Below are positions 29,038 through 36,692 of a stretch of 64,000 nucleotides of DNA, in pieces. Within the stretch, counting starts at the first letter, position 1. Each line of letters starts with the position of its first letter. A program made the position numbers and the translations under genes. Under the pieces are notes generated by a model. It did no database searches and had not been told where the DNA came from. It saw only the letters and a program-made list of their open reading frames with translations. The stretch is from Bradyrhizobium nitroreducens (lineage in GTDB: Bacteria > Pseudomonadota > Alphaproteobacteria > Rhizobiales > Xanthobacteraceae). The stretch lies in the NCBI RefSeq assembly GCF_002776695.1, contig NZ_LFJC01000003.1, forward strand, positions 769,588-833,587, written 5' to 3'.

Positions 29038-30221
29038 CCGACGCCGTCATCGTTTCCACCGCCCGCACCCCGATCGGCAAGGCCTATCGCGGCGCACTCA
29101 ACGCCACCGAGGGCGCAACCCTGCTCGGCCACGCGATTGGTGAAGCCGTCGCGCGCGCAAAAGTCGATCCGAAGGAGATCGAGGACGTCGTGATGGGCGC
29201 AGCCCTGCAGCAGGGCGCGACCGGCGGCAACATCGCGCGCAAGGCGCTGCTGCGCGCCGGCCTTCCCGTCACCGTCGCCGGCACCACCATCGACCGGCAA
29301 TGCGCCTCGGGCCTGCAGGCGATCGCGCTTGCCGCGCGCTCGGTGATCTTCGACGGCGTCGAGATCGCGGTCGGCGGCGGCGGCGAGTCGATCTCGCTGG
29401 TGCAGAACGACAAGATGAACGGCTTCCACGCCCAGGATCCGGCGCTGCTCAAGATCAAGGGCGAGGTCTACATGCCCATGATCGACACCGCCGAGGTCGT
29501 GGCCAAGCGCTACGGCATCTCCCGCGAGAAGCAGGACGAATATTCGCTCGAGAGCCAGCGCCGTACCGCGGCCGCGCAGCAGGGCGGCAAGTTCAAGGAC
29601 GAGATCGCGCCGATCACGACGCAGATGGCGGTCACCGACAAGGCGACCGGTGTCGTCTCGATGAAGGACGTCACGCTGTCGCAGGACGAGGGCCCGCGTC
29701 CCGAGACCACGCTCGAAGGTCTCGCCGGCCTCAAGCCCGTGCGCGGCGAGGGCTTCTCGATCACCGCCGGCAATGCCAGCCAGCTCTCCGACGGCGCCAG
29801 CGCCTCCGTGATCATGAGCGACAAGGAAGCCGCCAAGCGGGGTCTTGCGCCGCTCGGCATCTTCCGCGGCTTCGTCTCGGCCGGCTGCGAGCCGGACGAG
29901 ATGGGCATCGGCCCGGTCTTCGCCGTGCCGCGCCTGCTCAAGCGCCACGGCCTCACCGTCGACGACATCGGCCTCTGGGAGCTCAACGAAGCCTTCGCGG
30001 TGCAGGTGCTGTATTGCCGCGACAAGCTCGGCATCGATCCCGACAAGATCAACGTCGACGGCGGCGCGATCGCGGTCGGCCACCCCTACGGCATGTCGGG
30101 CGCGCGCCTCACCGGCCACGCCCTGATCGAAGGCCGCCGCCGCAAGGCCAAGTACGCGGTCGTCACCATGTGCGTCGGCGGCGGCATGGGTGCGGCGGGA
30201 CTTTTCGAGGTGTTGCAGTAA
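29034..30221 (+). CDS. pimB: Acetyl-CoA acyltransferase / thiolase (PimB-like)
   Basis: A 395-residue thiolase that cleaves 3-ketoacyl-CoA with CoA, the last beta-oxidation step. The nucleophile is Cys90 in [11 protein letters not shown], and the second active-site set is [17 protein letters not shown] and the C-terminal [10 protein letters not shown]. The start is the TTG at 29034, overlapping the pimA stop, with AGGAGG 6 bases upstream. No better start exists. It is third in the pim operon and the only gene there whose upstream gap lacks a REP element. Length and motifs are those of an intact degradative thiolase. Confidence 0.9.
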   Translation: MTDAVIVSTARTPIGKAYRGALNATEGATLLGHAIGEAVARAKVDPKEIEDVVMGAALQQGATGGNIARKALLRAGLPVTVAGTTIDRQCASGLQAIALAARSVIFDGVEIAVGGGGESISLVQNDKMNGFHAQDPALLKIKGEVYMPMIDTAEVVAKRYGISREKQDEYSLESQRRTAAAQQGGKFKDEIAPITTQMAVTDKATGVVSMKDVTLSQDEGPRPETTLEGLAGLKPVRGEGFSITAGNASQLSDGASASVIMSDKEAAKRGLAPLGIFRGFVSAGCEPDEMGIGPVFAVPRLLKRHGLTVDDIGLWELNEAFAVQVLYCRDKLGIDPDKINVDGGAIAVGHPYGMSGARLTGHALIEGRRRKAKYAVVTMCVGGGMGAAGLFEVLQ

Positions 30222-30230
30222 ACGGGCTCC

Positions 30231-30326
30231 GTCGTTCCGGGGCATTCGCGTTAGCGAATGAACCCGGAATCTCGAGCCGCAAACTTCTGGATTCCGGGTT
30301 CGCGCTTTGCGCGCCCCGGAATGACG
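30231..30326. repeat. REP-like palindrome (CCGGAATGAC family) in the pimB-pimC gap
   Basis: Modules GTCGTTCCGGGGCATTCGCG and GCGCGCCCCGGAATGACG face each other around a variable centre (CCCGGAATCTCGAG to GGATTCCGGG). It fills most of the 135-base gap before pimC. Confidence 0.85.
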
Positions 30327-30356
30327 AATAGAAAATAACGCTCACAGGAGGATCCG

Positions 30357-31547
30357 ATGGATCTCGCATTCACGAAAGAAGAGCAGGCGTTTCGCGAGGA
30401 AGTGCGGCAGTTCTTCCGCGACAACGTGCCGCCGGATACCCGGCGCAAGATGGTCGAGGGCCGTCACCTCTCGAAGGACGAGATGGTGACATGGTGGCGC
30501 ATCCTCAACAAGAAGGGCTGGGGCGTCAGCCATTGGCCCAAGCAATATGGCGGCACGGGCTGGACCAGCGTGCAGCACTACATCTTCAACGAGGAGCTGC
30601 AGTCCTATCCGGCGCCGCAGCCGCTCGCCTTCGGCGTCAGCATGGTCGGCCCCGTCATCTACACCTTCGGCAACGAGGAGCAGAAGAAGAAATACCTGCC
30701 GCGCATCGCAAATGTCGACGACTGGTGGTGCCAGGGCTTCTCCGAGCCGGGCTCGGGTTCAGACCTCGCCTCGCTGAAGACGAAAGCCGAGCGCCGTGGC
30801 GACAAGTGGATCATCAACGGCCAGAAGACCTGGACCACGCTCGCCCAGCACGCCGACATGATCTTCTGCCTCTGCCGCACCGACAACAACGCCAAGAAGC
30901 AGATGGGCATCTCCTTCATCGTGTTCTCGATGAAGTCGAAGGGCGTCACCGTGCGCCCGATCCAGACCATCGACGGCGGCCATGAGGTCAACGAGGTCTT
31001 CTTCGACGACGTCGAGGTGCCCATCGAGAACCTGATCGGCGAGGAGAACAAGGGCTGGGACTACGCCAAATTCCTGCTCGGCAACGAGCGCACCGGCATC
31101 GCGCGCGTCGGCGTCTCCAAGGAGCGGCTGCGCCGCATCCGCGATCTCGCGGGCAAGGTCGAATCGTCAGGCAAACCGATCATCCAGGACCCAGCGTTCC
31201 GCGAGAAGCTCGCGGCCTGCGAGATCGAGCTGAAGGCGCTCGAGCTCACCCAGCTGCGCGTCGTCGCCGATGAAGGCAAGCACGGCAAGGGCAAGCCCAA
31301 TCCGGCCTCCTCGGTGCTGAAGATCAAGGGTTCCGAGATCCAGCAGACCACCACCGAGCTGCTCATGGAAGTGATCGGCCCGTTCGCCGCGCCCTACGAC
31401 GTGCATGGCGACGACGGCTCGAACGAGGCCATGGACTGGACCGCCCAGATCGCGCCGAGCTATTTCAACAACCGCAAGGTCTCGATCTACGGCGGCTCCA
31501 ACGAGATCCAGCGCAACATCATCGCCAAGGCGGTGCTGGGGCTGTGA
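30357..31547 (+). CDS. pimC: Acyl-CoA dehydrogenase, large subunit type (PimC-like)
   Basis: A 396-residue FAD-dependent acyl-CoA dehydrogenase for the first beta-oxidation step. The N-terminal helical domain starts MDLAFTKEEQAFREEVRQFF, the FAD/substrate sheet has WCQGFSEPGSGSDLASLKTK (about residues 125-144), and the C-terminal helical domain ends YGGSNEIQRNIIAKAVLGL. A strong AGGAGG lies just upstream of the ATG. It is followed by a second, shorter dehydrogenase (PimD-like), as in R. palustris, where the two are thought to form a heteromeric enzyme. Substrate: probably dicarboxyl-CoA or medium-chain acyl-CoA. Confidence 0.9.
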   Translation: MDLAFTKEEQAFREEVRQFFRDNVPPDTRRKMVEGRHLSKDEMVTWWRILNKKGWGVSHWPKQYGGTGWTSVQHYIFNEELQSYPAPQPLAFGVSMVGPVIYTFGNEEQKKKYLPRIANVDDWWCQGFSEPGSGSDLASLKTKAERRGDKWIINGQKTWTTLAQHADMIFCLCRTDNNAKKQMGISFIVFSMKSKGVTVRPIQTIDGGHEVNEVFFDDVEVPIENLIGEENKGWDYAKFLLGNERTGIARVGVSKERLRRIRDLAGKVESSGKPIIQDPAFREKLAACEIELKALELTQLRVVADEGKHGKGKPNPASSVLKIKGSEIQQTTTELLMEVIGPFAAPYDVHGDDGSNEAMDWTAQIAPSYFNNRKVSIYGGSNEIQRNIIAKAVLGL

Positions 31548-31590
31548 TCCACTCCTCTCCGCGGAGGCGGGGAGGGCAGTGTTTTCACCG

Positions 31591-31695
31591 TCATTCCGGG
31601 GCGCGACGTAGTCGCGAGCCCGGAATCCATCGGGCCGCATACGCTGAGGCGAAATGGATTCCGGGCCTGGCCCTTCGGGCCATCCCGGAATGACG
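31591..31695. repeat. REP-like palindrome (CCGGAATGAC family) in the pimC-pimD gap
   Basis: The left module is TCATTCCGGGGCGCGACGTA to GAGCCCGGAATCCAT; the right module is ATGGATTCCGGGCCTGGCCC to GGCCATCCCGGAATGACG. It ends 33 bases before the pimD start. Confidence 0.85.
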
Positions 31696-31728
31696 AAGCA
31701 AAAATTCCGGGTACGAGGAACCAAAGAC

Positions 31729-32871
31729 ATGGATTTTGATCTGAACGAGGAGCAGCGGCTTCTCAAGGAAAGCATCGACGGCCTGCTGACCGATTCCTAC
31801 GATTTCGAGCAGCGCAAGAAGTACATGAAGGAGAAGGGCGGCTGGAGCAAAGCCGTCTGGCTCAAGCTCGCCGAGCAGGGCCTGCTCGGACTGCCCTTCG
31901 CAGAGGCCGATGGCGGCTTCGGCGGCGGCGGCGTCGAGACCATGATCGTGATGGAAGCGCTCGGCAAGGCGCTGGTGCTGGAGCCCTATCTGGCGACGGT
32001 CGTGATCGGCGGCGGCTTCCTGCGCCATGCCGGCAGCGACGCGCAGAAGGCCGCGCACGTGCCCGGCATCATCGACGGCAGCAAGACGCTCGCGTTTGCC
32101 CAGCTCGAGAAGAACTCGCGCTACGATCTCTTCGACGTCTCGACGACCGCGAAGAAGAAGGGCGACGGCTGGGTCATCGACGGCGAGAAGTTCGTCGTGC
32201 TCAACGGCGAGAACGCCGACACGCTTGTCGTCACCGCGCGCACCAAGGGCGAGCGCCGCGACAGTAGCGGCATCGGCGTGTTCCTGGTCCCGGCGGGCGC
32301 CAAGGGCGTGACGAAAAAGTCCTATCCGACCCAGGACGGCCTCCACGCCGCCGACATCACCTTTACGGGTGTCGAGGTCGGCGCGGATGCTGCGATCGGC
32401 AATCCCGACGACTCGCTCGCGCTGATCGAGCGCGTGGTGGACGAAGCCCGTGTCGCGCTCTGCGCCGAGGCGGTCGGGCTGATGGACGAGTCGCTCAAGA
32501 CCACGGTCGAGTACATCAAGACGCGAAAGCAGTTCGGCGTCGCGATCGGCTCGTTCCAGTCGCTGCAGCACCGCGCCTCCGACATGTTCGTCGCGGCCGA
32601 GCAGGCGCGCTCGATGTCGATGTTCGCGACCATGGCGAACGATTTCGAGAACGCCAAGGAGCGCTCGAACGCCATCGCCGCGGCCAAGGTGCAGATCGGC
32701 AAGTCGCTGAAGTTCGTGGGACAGCAGGCGATCCAGCTCCACGGCGGCATCGGCATGACCATGGAGGCGAAGATCGGCCACTACTTCAAGCGCCTGACCA
32801 TGATCGAGAACTCGTTCGGCGATACCGACTACCACCAGCGTCGCGTCGCCGACGCGGGCGGGTTGGTCTAG
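31729..32871 (+). CDS. pimD: Acyl-CoA dehydrogenase, small subunit type (PimD-like)
   Basis: A 380-residue acyl-CoA dehydrogenase-fold protein beginning MDFDLNEEQRLLKESIDGLL. The ATG at 31729 follows a weak GAGGAA Shine-Dalgarno, and an earlier in-frame start would lie inside the REP element. It has the helical N-domain, a middle sheet with a less conserved FAD motif (AFAQLEKNSRYDLFDVST in place of the usual TEP-GSD), and the C-terminal stretch QAIQLHGGIGMTMEAKIGHY. The divergence from PimC suggests a partner subunit in a heteromer. It pairs with PimC in the dicarboxylate beta-oxidation operon. Confidence 0.88.
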   Translation: MDFDLNEEQRLLKESIDGLLTDSYDFEQRKKYMKEKGGWSKAVWLKLAEQGLLGLPFAEADGGFGGGGVETMIVMEALGKALVLEPYLATVVIGGGFLRHAGSDAQKAAHVPGIIDGSKTLAFAQLEKNSRYDLFDVSTTAKKKGDGWVIDGEKFVVLNGENADTLVVTARTKGERRDSSGIGVFLVPAGAKGVTKKSYPTQDGLHAADITFTGVEVGADAAIGNPDDSLALIERVVDEARVALCAEAVGLMDESLKTTVEYIKTRKQFGVAIGSFQSLQHRASDMFVAAEQARSMSMFATMANDFENAKERSNAIAAAKVQIGKSLKFVGQQAIQLHGGIGMTMEAKIGHYFKRLTMIENSFGDTDYHQRRVADAGGLV

Positions 32872-32879
32872 CCACGCTG

Positions 32880-32981
32880 TCATCCCGGGGCGCGCGTAGC
32901 GCGAACCCGGGATCCATCGGGCGGCAATACGCGCGGTGAAATGGATTCCGGGCTCGCGACTTCGTCGCGCCCCGGAATGAC
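32880..32981. repeat. REP-like palindrome (CCGGAATGAC family) between pimD and the SDR gene
   Basis: The left module is TCATCCCGGGGCGCGCGTAG to CGAACCCGGGATCCAT; the right module is ATGGATTCCGGGCTCGCGAC to GCGCCCCGGAATGAC. It ends 18 bases before the SDR start and so contributes the region around its ribosome-binding site. Confidence 0.85.
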
Positions 32982-32999
32982 CTGGAAGAAGGCAAACCC

Positions 33000-33773
33000 A
33001 TGAAAAACACCCCGTTCGATCTCACCGGCAAGGTCGCCGTGGTCACCGGTTCCAGCCGCGGCATCGGCCGCTCCTCCGCCGAGCTGCTGGCCAAGCTCGG
33101 CGCCAAGGTCGTGGTCTCCTCCCGCAAGGCCGACGCCTGCAAGGAAGTCGCTGACGGCATCAATGCGGCCGGCGGCGATGCCACCGTCATTCCCTGCAAC
33201 ATCGCGCGCAAGAACGAGGTCGAGGCGCTGATCGCCGGCGCCACCAAGCATTACGGCAAGATCGACGTCCTCGTCTGCAATGCCGCGGTGAATCCGTATT
33301 ACGGCCCGCTGCTCGACATCACGGACGAGGCCTTCGACAAGATCATGGGCTCGAACGTGAAGAGCAACATCTGGCTCTCCGCGCTCGCGATCCCGCAGAT
33401 GGCCGCGCGCGGAGGCGGCTCCGTCGTCATCATCTCCTCGATCGGCGGCCTGCGCGGCTCGACCGTGATCGGCGCCTACGGGATCTCGAAAGCCGCCGAT
33501 TTCGCGCTGTGCCGATCGCTGGCCGGCGAATGGGGCCCGAAGGGCGTCCGCGTCAACTGCATCGCACCCGGCCTCGTCAAGACCGATTTCGCCCGCGCGC
33601 TGTGGGAGGATGAGGCCATGCTGAAGCGCCGCACCGCCACCACGCCGCTGCGCCGCATCGGCGAGCCCGACGAGATCGCCGGCGCCGTCGCCTATCTCGC
33701 CTCCGATGCGTCGAGCTTCATGACCGGCCAGACCATCGTCATCGACGGCGGCGTCACCACGGCGGCGGTGTAG
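33000..33773 (+). CDS. Short-chain dehydrogenase/reductase (SDR), end of pim-type operon
   Basis: A 257-residue classical SDR. It has the NAD(P)-binding motif VTGSSRGIGRSSAELLAKLG (about residues 15-34), NAAVNPYYG, the catalytic Ser followed by YGISKAADFALCR (Tyr and Lys), and the C-terminal FMTGQTIVIDGGV. It resembles 3-oxoacyl-ACP reductase/DHRS4-like enzymes. It stands where pimE lies in R. palustris, but I cannot confirm that it is that gene from memory, so no symbol is given. A role in reduction or oxidation of a hydroxy/keto-acyl intermediate fits the operon. Confidence 0.87.
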   Translation: MKNTPFDLTGKVAVVTGSSRGIGRSSAELLAKLGAKVVVSSRKADACKEVADGINAAGGDATVIPCNIARKNEVEALIAGATKHYGKIDVLVCNAAVNPYYGPLLDITDEAFDKIMGSNVKSNIWLSALAIPQMAARGGGSVVIISSIGGLRGSTVIGAYGISKAADFALCRSLAGEWGPKGVRVNCIAPGLVKTDFARALWEDEAMLKRRTATTPLRRIGEPDEIAGAVAYLASDASSFMTGQTIVIDGGVTTAAV

Positions 33774-33810
33774 TTCGACATCCGTTAGTTGCGTTAACCT
33801 GACGCCTCGC

Positions 33811-33891
33811 TTACCCTCCCCTGGAGGGGTCCGGGACGAGCGTAGCTCGCCCGTGGGTCGCTCGCGCAAATGCGCGAGCGGGGTGGGGTGA
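33811..33891. repeat. Long palindromic repeat, family 1, partial copy
   Basis: Starts with TACCCTCCCCTGGAGGGG and ends GCGAGCGGGGTGGGGTGA, corresponding to the left half of the full element, but with a rearranged middle (GTCCGGGACGAGCGTAGCTC). The right half is missing, and the DUF559 gene follows directly. Confidence 0.75.
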
Positions 33892-33901
33892 AGCCGCAGC
33901 A

Positions 33902-34309
33902 ATGGTCTCGACATCGATCCGACGCGCTGCCGCGAAGAAGCTGAGAGCGAACACGACGCCCCATGAGCGCATGTTGTGGCGTGCCCTGAAGGAGCTCCCG
34001 ATGGACGGATCGCACTTTCGCCGGCAAGTGCCGATCGGTCCTTACGTGGTTGATTTCTTTTGTCCAGCCAAGCGCCTCATCATCGAGCTCGATGGCGGGC
34101 ACCACAACGAGGACGCCACCGCTGCGCACGACCTCGACCGCCAACGCTGGCTTGAGAACGAGGGCTGTCGCGTCATCCGATTTTGGAATTCGGAGGTCTC
34201 GAACGATCTGACCGCCGTGATGGAGCGCATCTATGTGGAGCTCTATGGCTCGCGTGAAGCGGAAGCCATGCACCTTGAGCACCGGCGGAATCGAAAAACG
34301 CCAACCTGA
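33902..34309 (+). CDS. DUF559 family protein (Vsr-like endonuclease fold)
   Basis: A 135-residue DUF559 protein, related by fold to the very-short-patch-repair (Vsr) endonucleases and PD-(D/E)XK nucleases. Typical family stretches are ERMLWRALKELPMDGSHFRR, VPIGPYVVDFFCPAKRLIIE and LDGGHHNE. The acidic residues in VVDFFC and IIELDGG are the candidate metal ligands. Function is not established for the family. The gene stands alone, between a partial and a full copy of the long palindromic repeat and close to an IS, so it may travel with the repeats. The stop falls 20 bases before the next repeat. Confidence 0.8.
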   Translation: MVSTSIRRAAAKKLRANTTPHERMLWRALKELPMDGSHFRRQVPIGPYVVDFFCPAKRLIIELDGGHHNEDATAAHDLDRQRWLENEGCRVIRFWNSEVSNDLTAVMERIYVELYGSREAEAMHLEHRRNRKTPT

Positions 34310-34328
34310 ATCGCGCCGCGTTCCTTCA

Positions 34329-34481
34329 TACCCTCCCCTGGAGGGGGAGGGTCGATCGCGCGCAGCGCGAGCGGGGTGGGGTGATCTCTCCCCACGGGCG
34401 CTGTTGGCGGTGGAGACACCTTCACCCCACCCCGGCTCACATTTCGCTCCGCTCGATGTGAGCCGACCCTCCCCCTCCAGG
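34329..34481. repeat. Long palindromic repeat, family 1, copy B (cut at its right end)
   Basis: A full-length copy with left arm TACCCTCCCCTGGAGGGGGA and right arm GACCCTCCCCCTCCAG. The final GGGAGGGT of the right arm is missing where the IS begins. Confidence 0.85.
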
Positions 34482-35680
34482 CAGGGCTATCGCATGTGAC
34501 CGATAAGGCTGAGAAGGAATTCGTCTTCCCAGCCTGCTCGTTTGACCTTCTGTCGCATGGAGATGCGGGCGGGGTGGGCTCGAATGAGATTGATTGCAGC
34601 TCGCCGCAAGATCGCGAAGTTCTCGGGGCCGTTGTTTTTTCTGGTTCGGCAAGCGTCTTCGCCAAAGACGACATCGAGCACCCAGTGCAACTGATTCTCG
34701 ATGCTCCAATGGCCTCGGACGACCTGCAACAATCGTCTTGCGGGCAGGTATTTGGACAACAAGTAATATCGCACGGACGGCTTGCCGGCGGGTTTGCCAT
34801 GCAGTCGTCGGCGCGAAGTGATGCGAGCCACGGCCGCCACTCCGGGAAAGCGGTTTGTCGTACCCAGACTGATGTTGCGCATGACGGTGGCGCGCCGGGA
34901 TTCGCATCGATCGTGCGTGCTCGGCTCGCGTCGTTGAGCCACGCTGCGCTTGCCCGAGCGGGCAAAGCAGCGCTCGACCTCCGCGAACAGTTTGCTTTGA
35001 TTTTCCTTGAGAGCCAGCACGTAGTGGGCGCCACGCTCGAGCACCTTCTTGGCGAAGGGACGATTGCAATGCAGGGCGTCGGCAGTGACGATGCAGCCTT
35101 CGAGCGAAAGCATTTGCAGCACATCCAGGGCACCTTGGGCCTCGTTGCGGCCTGGCGCCTTGCATGCAGCCAGGGCCATGCGGGCTTCGGTCGCAAAGAC
35201 ATTGACCATGTGCAGTGGCGTGGCGCTGCGACCGCGTTCGTAGGCTCCTCGAACAGCTTTGCCATCGACTGCCACCACGCCGGTGAGCTTGATCCCGTTG
35301 GCCTCTGCGAATGCTGCCATAAAGCTTCGGAAGGCTTGTTCGAAAGCCCCCGGATCGAGCGCGTTGAAGACCCGGCTGAACGTATCGTGACTGGGGATTC
35401 CGTGCTCCAACCGAAGGAATTGCCGCAACAGCTTTTCCTTGGACGACGCGAACACCTCCATATCCGTCGCGCCCTGTCCTCCGCACAACACCGTTGCCAG
35501 CGCGATGACGATGAGATCCAGCAGGTCGTGCAGTGCGTTGGGTGCACGCGGATCGGGCAACGTACTGAAGATACTGCGAATCTTGCGCATAGGACCCCCA
35601 CGCCGAATCGGGAGTCCTCTTCAGAATCCATATCGCTGGACCGCGCAATACCACCCTCAAAACCACATGCGATTCCCCTG
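34482..35680 (-). mobile_element. ISAs1-family insertion sequence
   Basis: An approximately 1.2-kb element with terminal inverted repeats CAGGGCTATCGCATGTG (34482-34498) and the complement of CAGGGGAATCGCATGTG (35664-35680), matching at 15 of 17 positions. It holds one transposase gene. No clean direct target duplication is visible. The flanks are ends of two family-1 repeats. The gene is intact, so the element may be active. Confidence 0.82.
34487..35590 (-). CDS. ISAs1-family transposase
   Basis: A 367-residue DDE transposase. The N-terminal domain MRKIRSIFSTLPDPRAPNAL is the DDE_Tnp_1-associated region typical of ISAs1 elements. The likely catalytic residues are Asp109 (VVAVDGKAVRGA), Asp171 (VTADALHCNRP) and Glu298 (GHWSIENQLHWVLDVVFGED). 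The full expected length is present without a frameshift, and the last three codons lie within the left terminal repeat. Arginine-rich segments around 210-235 probably contact DNA. It is the only gene of the IS. Confidence 0.92.
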   Translation of the reverse strand: MRKIRSIFSTLPDPRAPNALHDLLDLIVIALATVLCGGQGATDMEVFASSKEKLLRQFLRLEHGIPSHDTFSRVFNALDPGAFEQAFRSFMAAFAEANGIKLTGVVAVDGKAVRGAYERGRSATPLHMVNVFATEARMALAACKAPGRNEAQGALDVLQMLSLEGCIVTADALHCNRPFAKKVLERGAHYVLALKENQSKLFAEVERCFARSGKRSVAQRREPSTHDRCESRRATVMRNISLGTTNRFPGVAAVARITSRRRLHGKPAGKPSVRYYLLSKYLPARRLLQVVRGHWSIENQLHWVLDVVFGEDACRTRKNNGPENFAILRRAAINLIRAHPARISMRQKVKRAGWEDEFLLSLIGHMR

Positions 35681-35945
35681 CCCTGGAGGGGGAGGGTCGA
35701 TCGCGCGTAGCGCGAGCGGGGTGGGGTGACAGTCTCTCCACCGAGGCGGTGCCCGTGGGGAAAGATCACCCCACCCCGGCACGCGATCTCGCTTCGCTCG
35801 ATCACGTGCCGACCCTCCCCCTCCAGGGGAGGGTAAGCAAGGGCTCGCGCCGTGTTCGCAGCCGTCCGCAGCGCGGCCACCCTCCCCTTGCCGAAGCCGC
35901 AATCGGTGTCTACCTCTCGCTGGTCATTTACCTCTGAGGGTCCCC
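35591..35945. other. Gap holding the IS right end, a family-1 repeat and a leader region
   Basis: No gene is seen. 35591-35680 is the transposase upstream region and terminal repeat. 35681-35834 is a long palindromic repeat. 35835-35945 is ordinary sequence before the EI24-type gene, with TGAGGGT just upstream of its start but no clear promoter. Confidence 0.6.
35681..35834. repeat. Long palindromic repeat, family 1, copy C (cut at its left end)
   Basis: Begins CCCTGGAGGGGGAGGGTCGA and ends GACCCTCCCCCTCCAGGGGA plus GGGT. The first bases of the left arm (ACCCTCC) are missing where the IS ends. Inner arms GCGGGGTGGGGTGA and TCACCCCACCCCGG are present. Confidence 0.85.
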
Positions 35946-36686
35946 ATGCTGGATGCCGCCATCAAGGCGCTGTCGCAAATGATCTCGCCGCCGATGCGCT
36001 CGATCCTGTGGCGATCGATCGGGCTGGCGCTGGTGCTGATCACCGTGCTGGCGATCGGCCTGCAGCGGCTGCTCAGCTGGTTTGCGACCTCCGGCGAGGT
36101 ATGGCTGGAGGGCCTGCTCGGGCCGGGCTGGCACGCCTCGCTCGAGGTCTTGTCCTGGATCGTCTCGATCGCGGCGGGCCTCGGCGTCGTGTTCGGCGGC
36201 ATCTTCCTGATGCCGGCGATCACCTCGCTGGTGGCGAGCCTGTTCGTCGACGACGTCGCCGACATCGTCGAGCGCGAGCATTATCCCGCCGAGCAGCCGG
36301 GCCTTGCGCTGCCGTTCAGCCAGGCGATCCTCGAAGGCGTCAAGACCGCGCTGCTGACGATTTTGGTCTACCTCGCCGCGTTGCCGTTGGTGCTGTTCGC
36401 CGGCGCCGGTTTCCTGATCTTCTTCCTCGCCACCGCCTGGCTGCTGGGCCGTGAATATTTCGAGCTCGCGGCGATGCGCTTCCGCTCGCCGGAGGAAGCC
36501 AAGGCGATGCGGCGCGACAATGCCGCGACCATCTTCACCGCCGGCCTCTTCATCGCGGCCTTCGTCTCGATCCCGATCGTCAATCTGGCGACGCCGATCT
36601 TCGGCATGGCCTTCATGGTCCACATGCACAAGCGGCTGTCAGGCCCGCGACCCGAACTGATCGAGCCGGCGCGGCAGATGCGGTGA
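35946..36686 (+). CDS. EI24/CysZ-like integral membrane protein
   Basis: A 246-residue membrane protein of the EI24 domain family (sulfate transporter CysZ-like). It has about five to six hydrophobic segments: residues about 25-45, 68-95, 130-160, 190-215 and a final one before HMHKRL. The stretch EREHYPAEQPG and the ending HKRLSGPRPELIEPARQMR are hydrophilic. CysZ takes up sulfate in enterobacteria, but alphaproteobacterial homologues are uncharacterised. No cysteine or sulfate genes are adjacent. It faces the convergent MFS transporter gene with only 6 bases between stops. Confidence 0.8.
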   Translation: MLDAAIKALSQMISPPMRSILWRSIGLALVLITVLAIGLQRLLSWFATSGEVWLEGLLGPGWHASLEVLSWIVSIAAGLGVVFGGIFLMPAITSLVASLFVDDVADIVEREHYPAEQPGLALPFSQAILEGVKTALLTILVYLAALPLVLFAGAGFLIFFLATAWLLGREYFELAAMRFRSPEEAKAMRRDNAATIFTAGLFIAAFVSIPIVNLATPIFGMAFMVHMHKRLSGPRPELIEPARQMR

Positions 36687-36692
36687 CGCACC

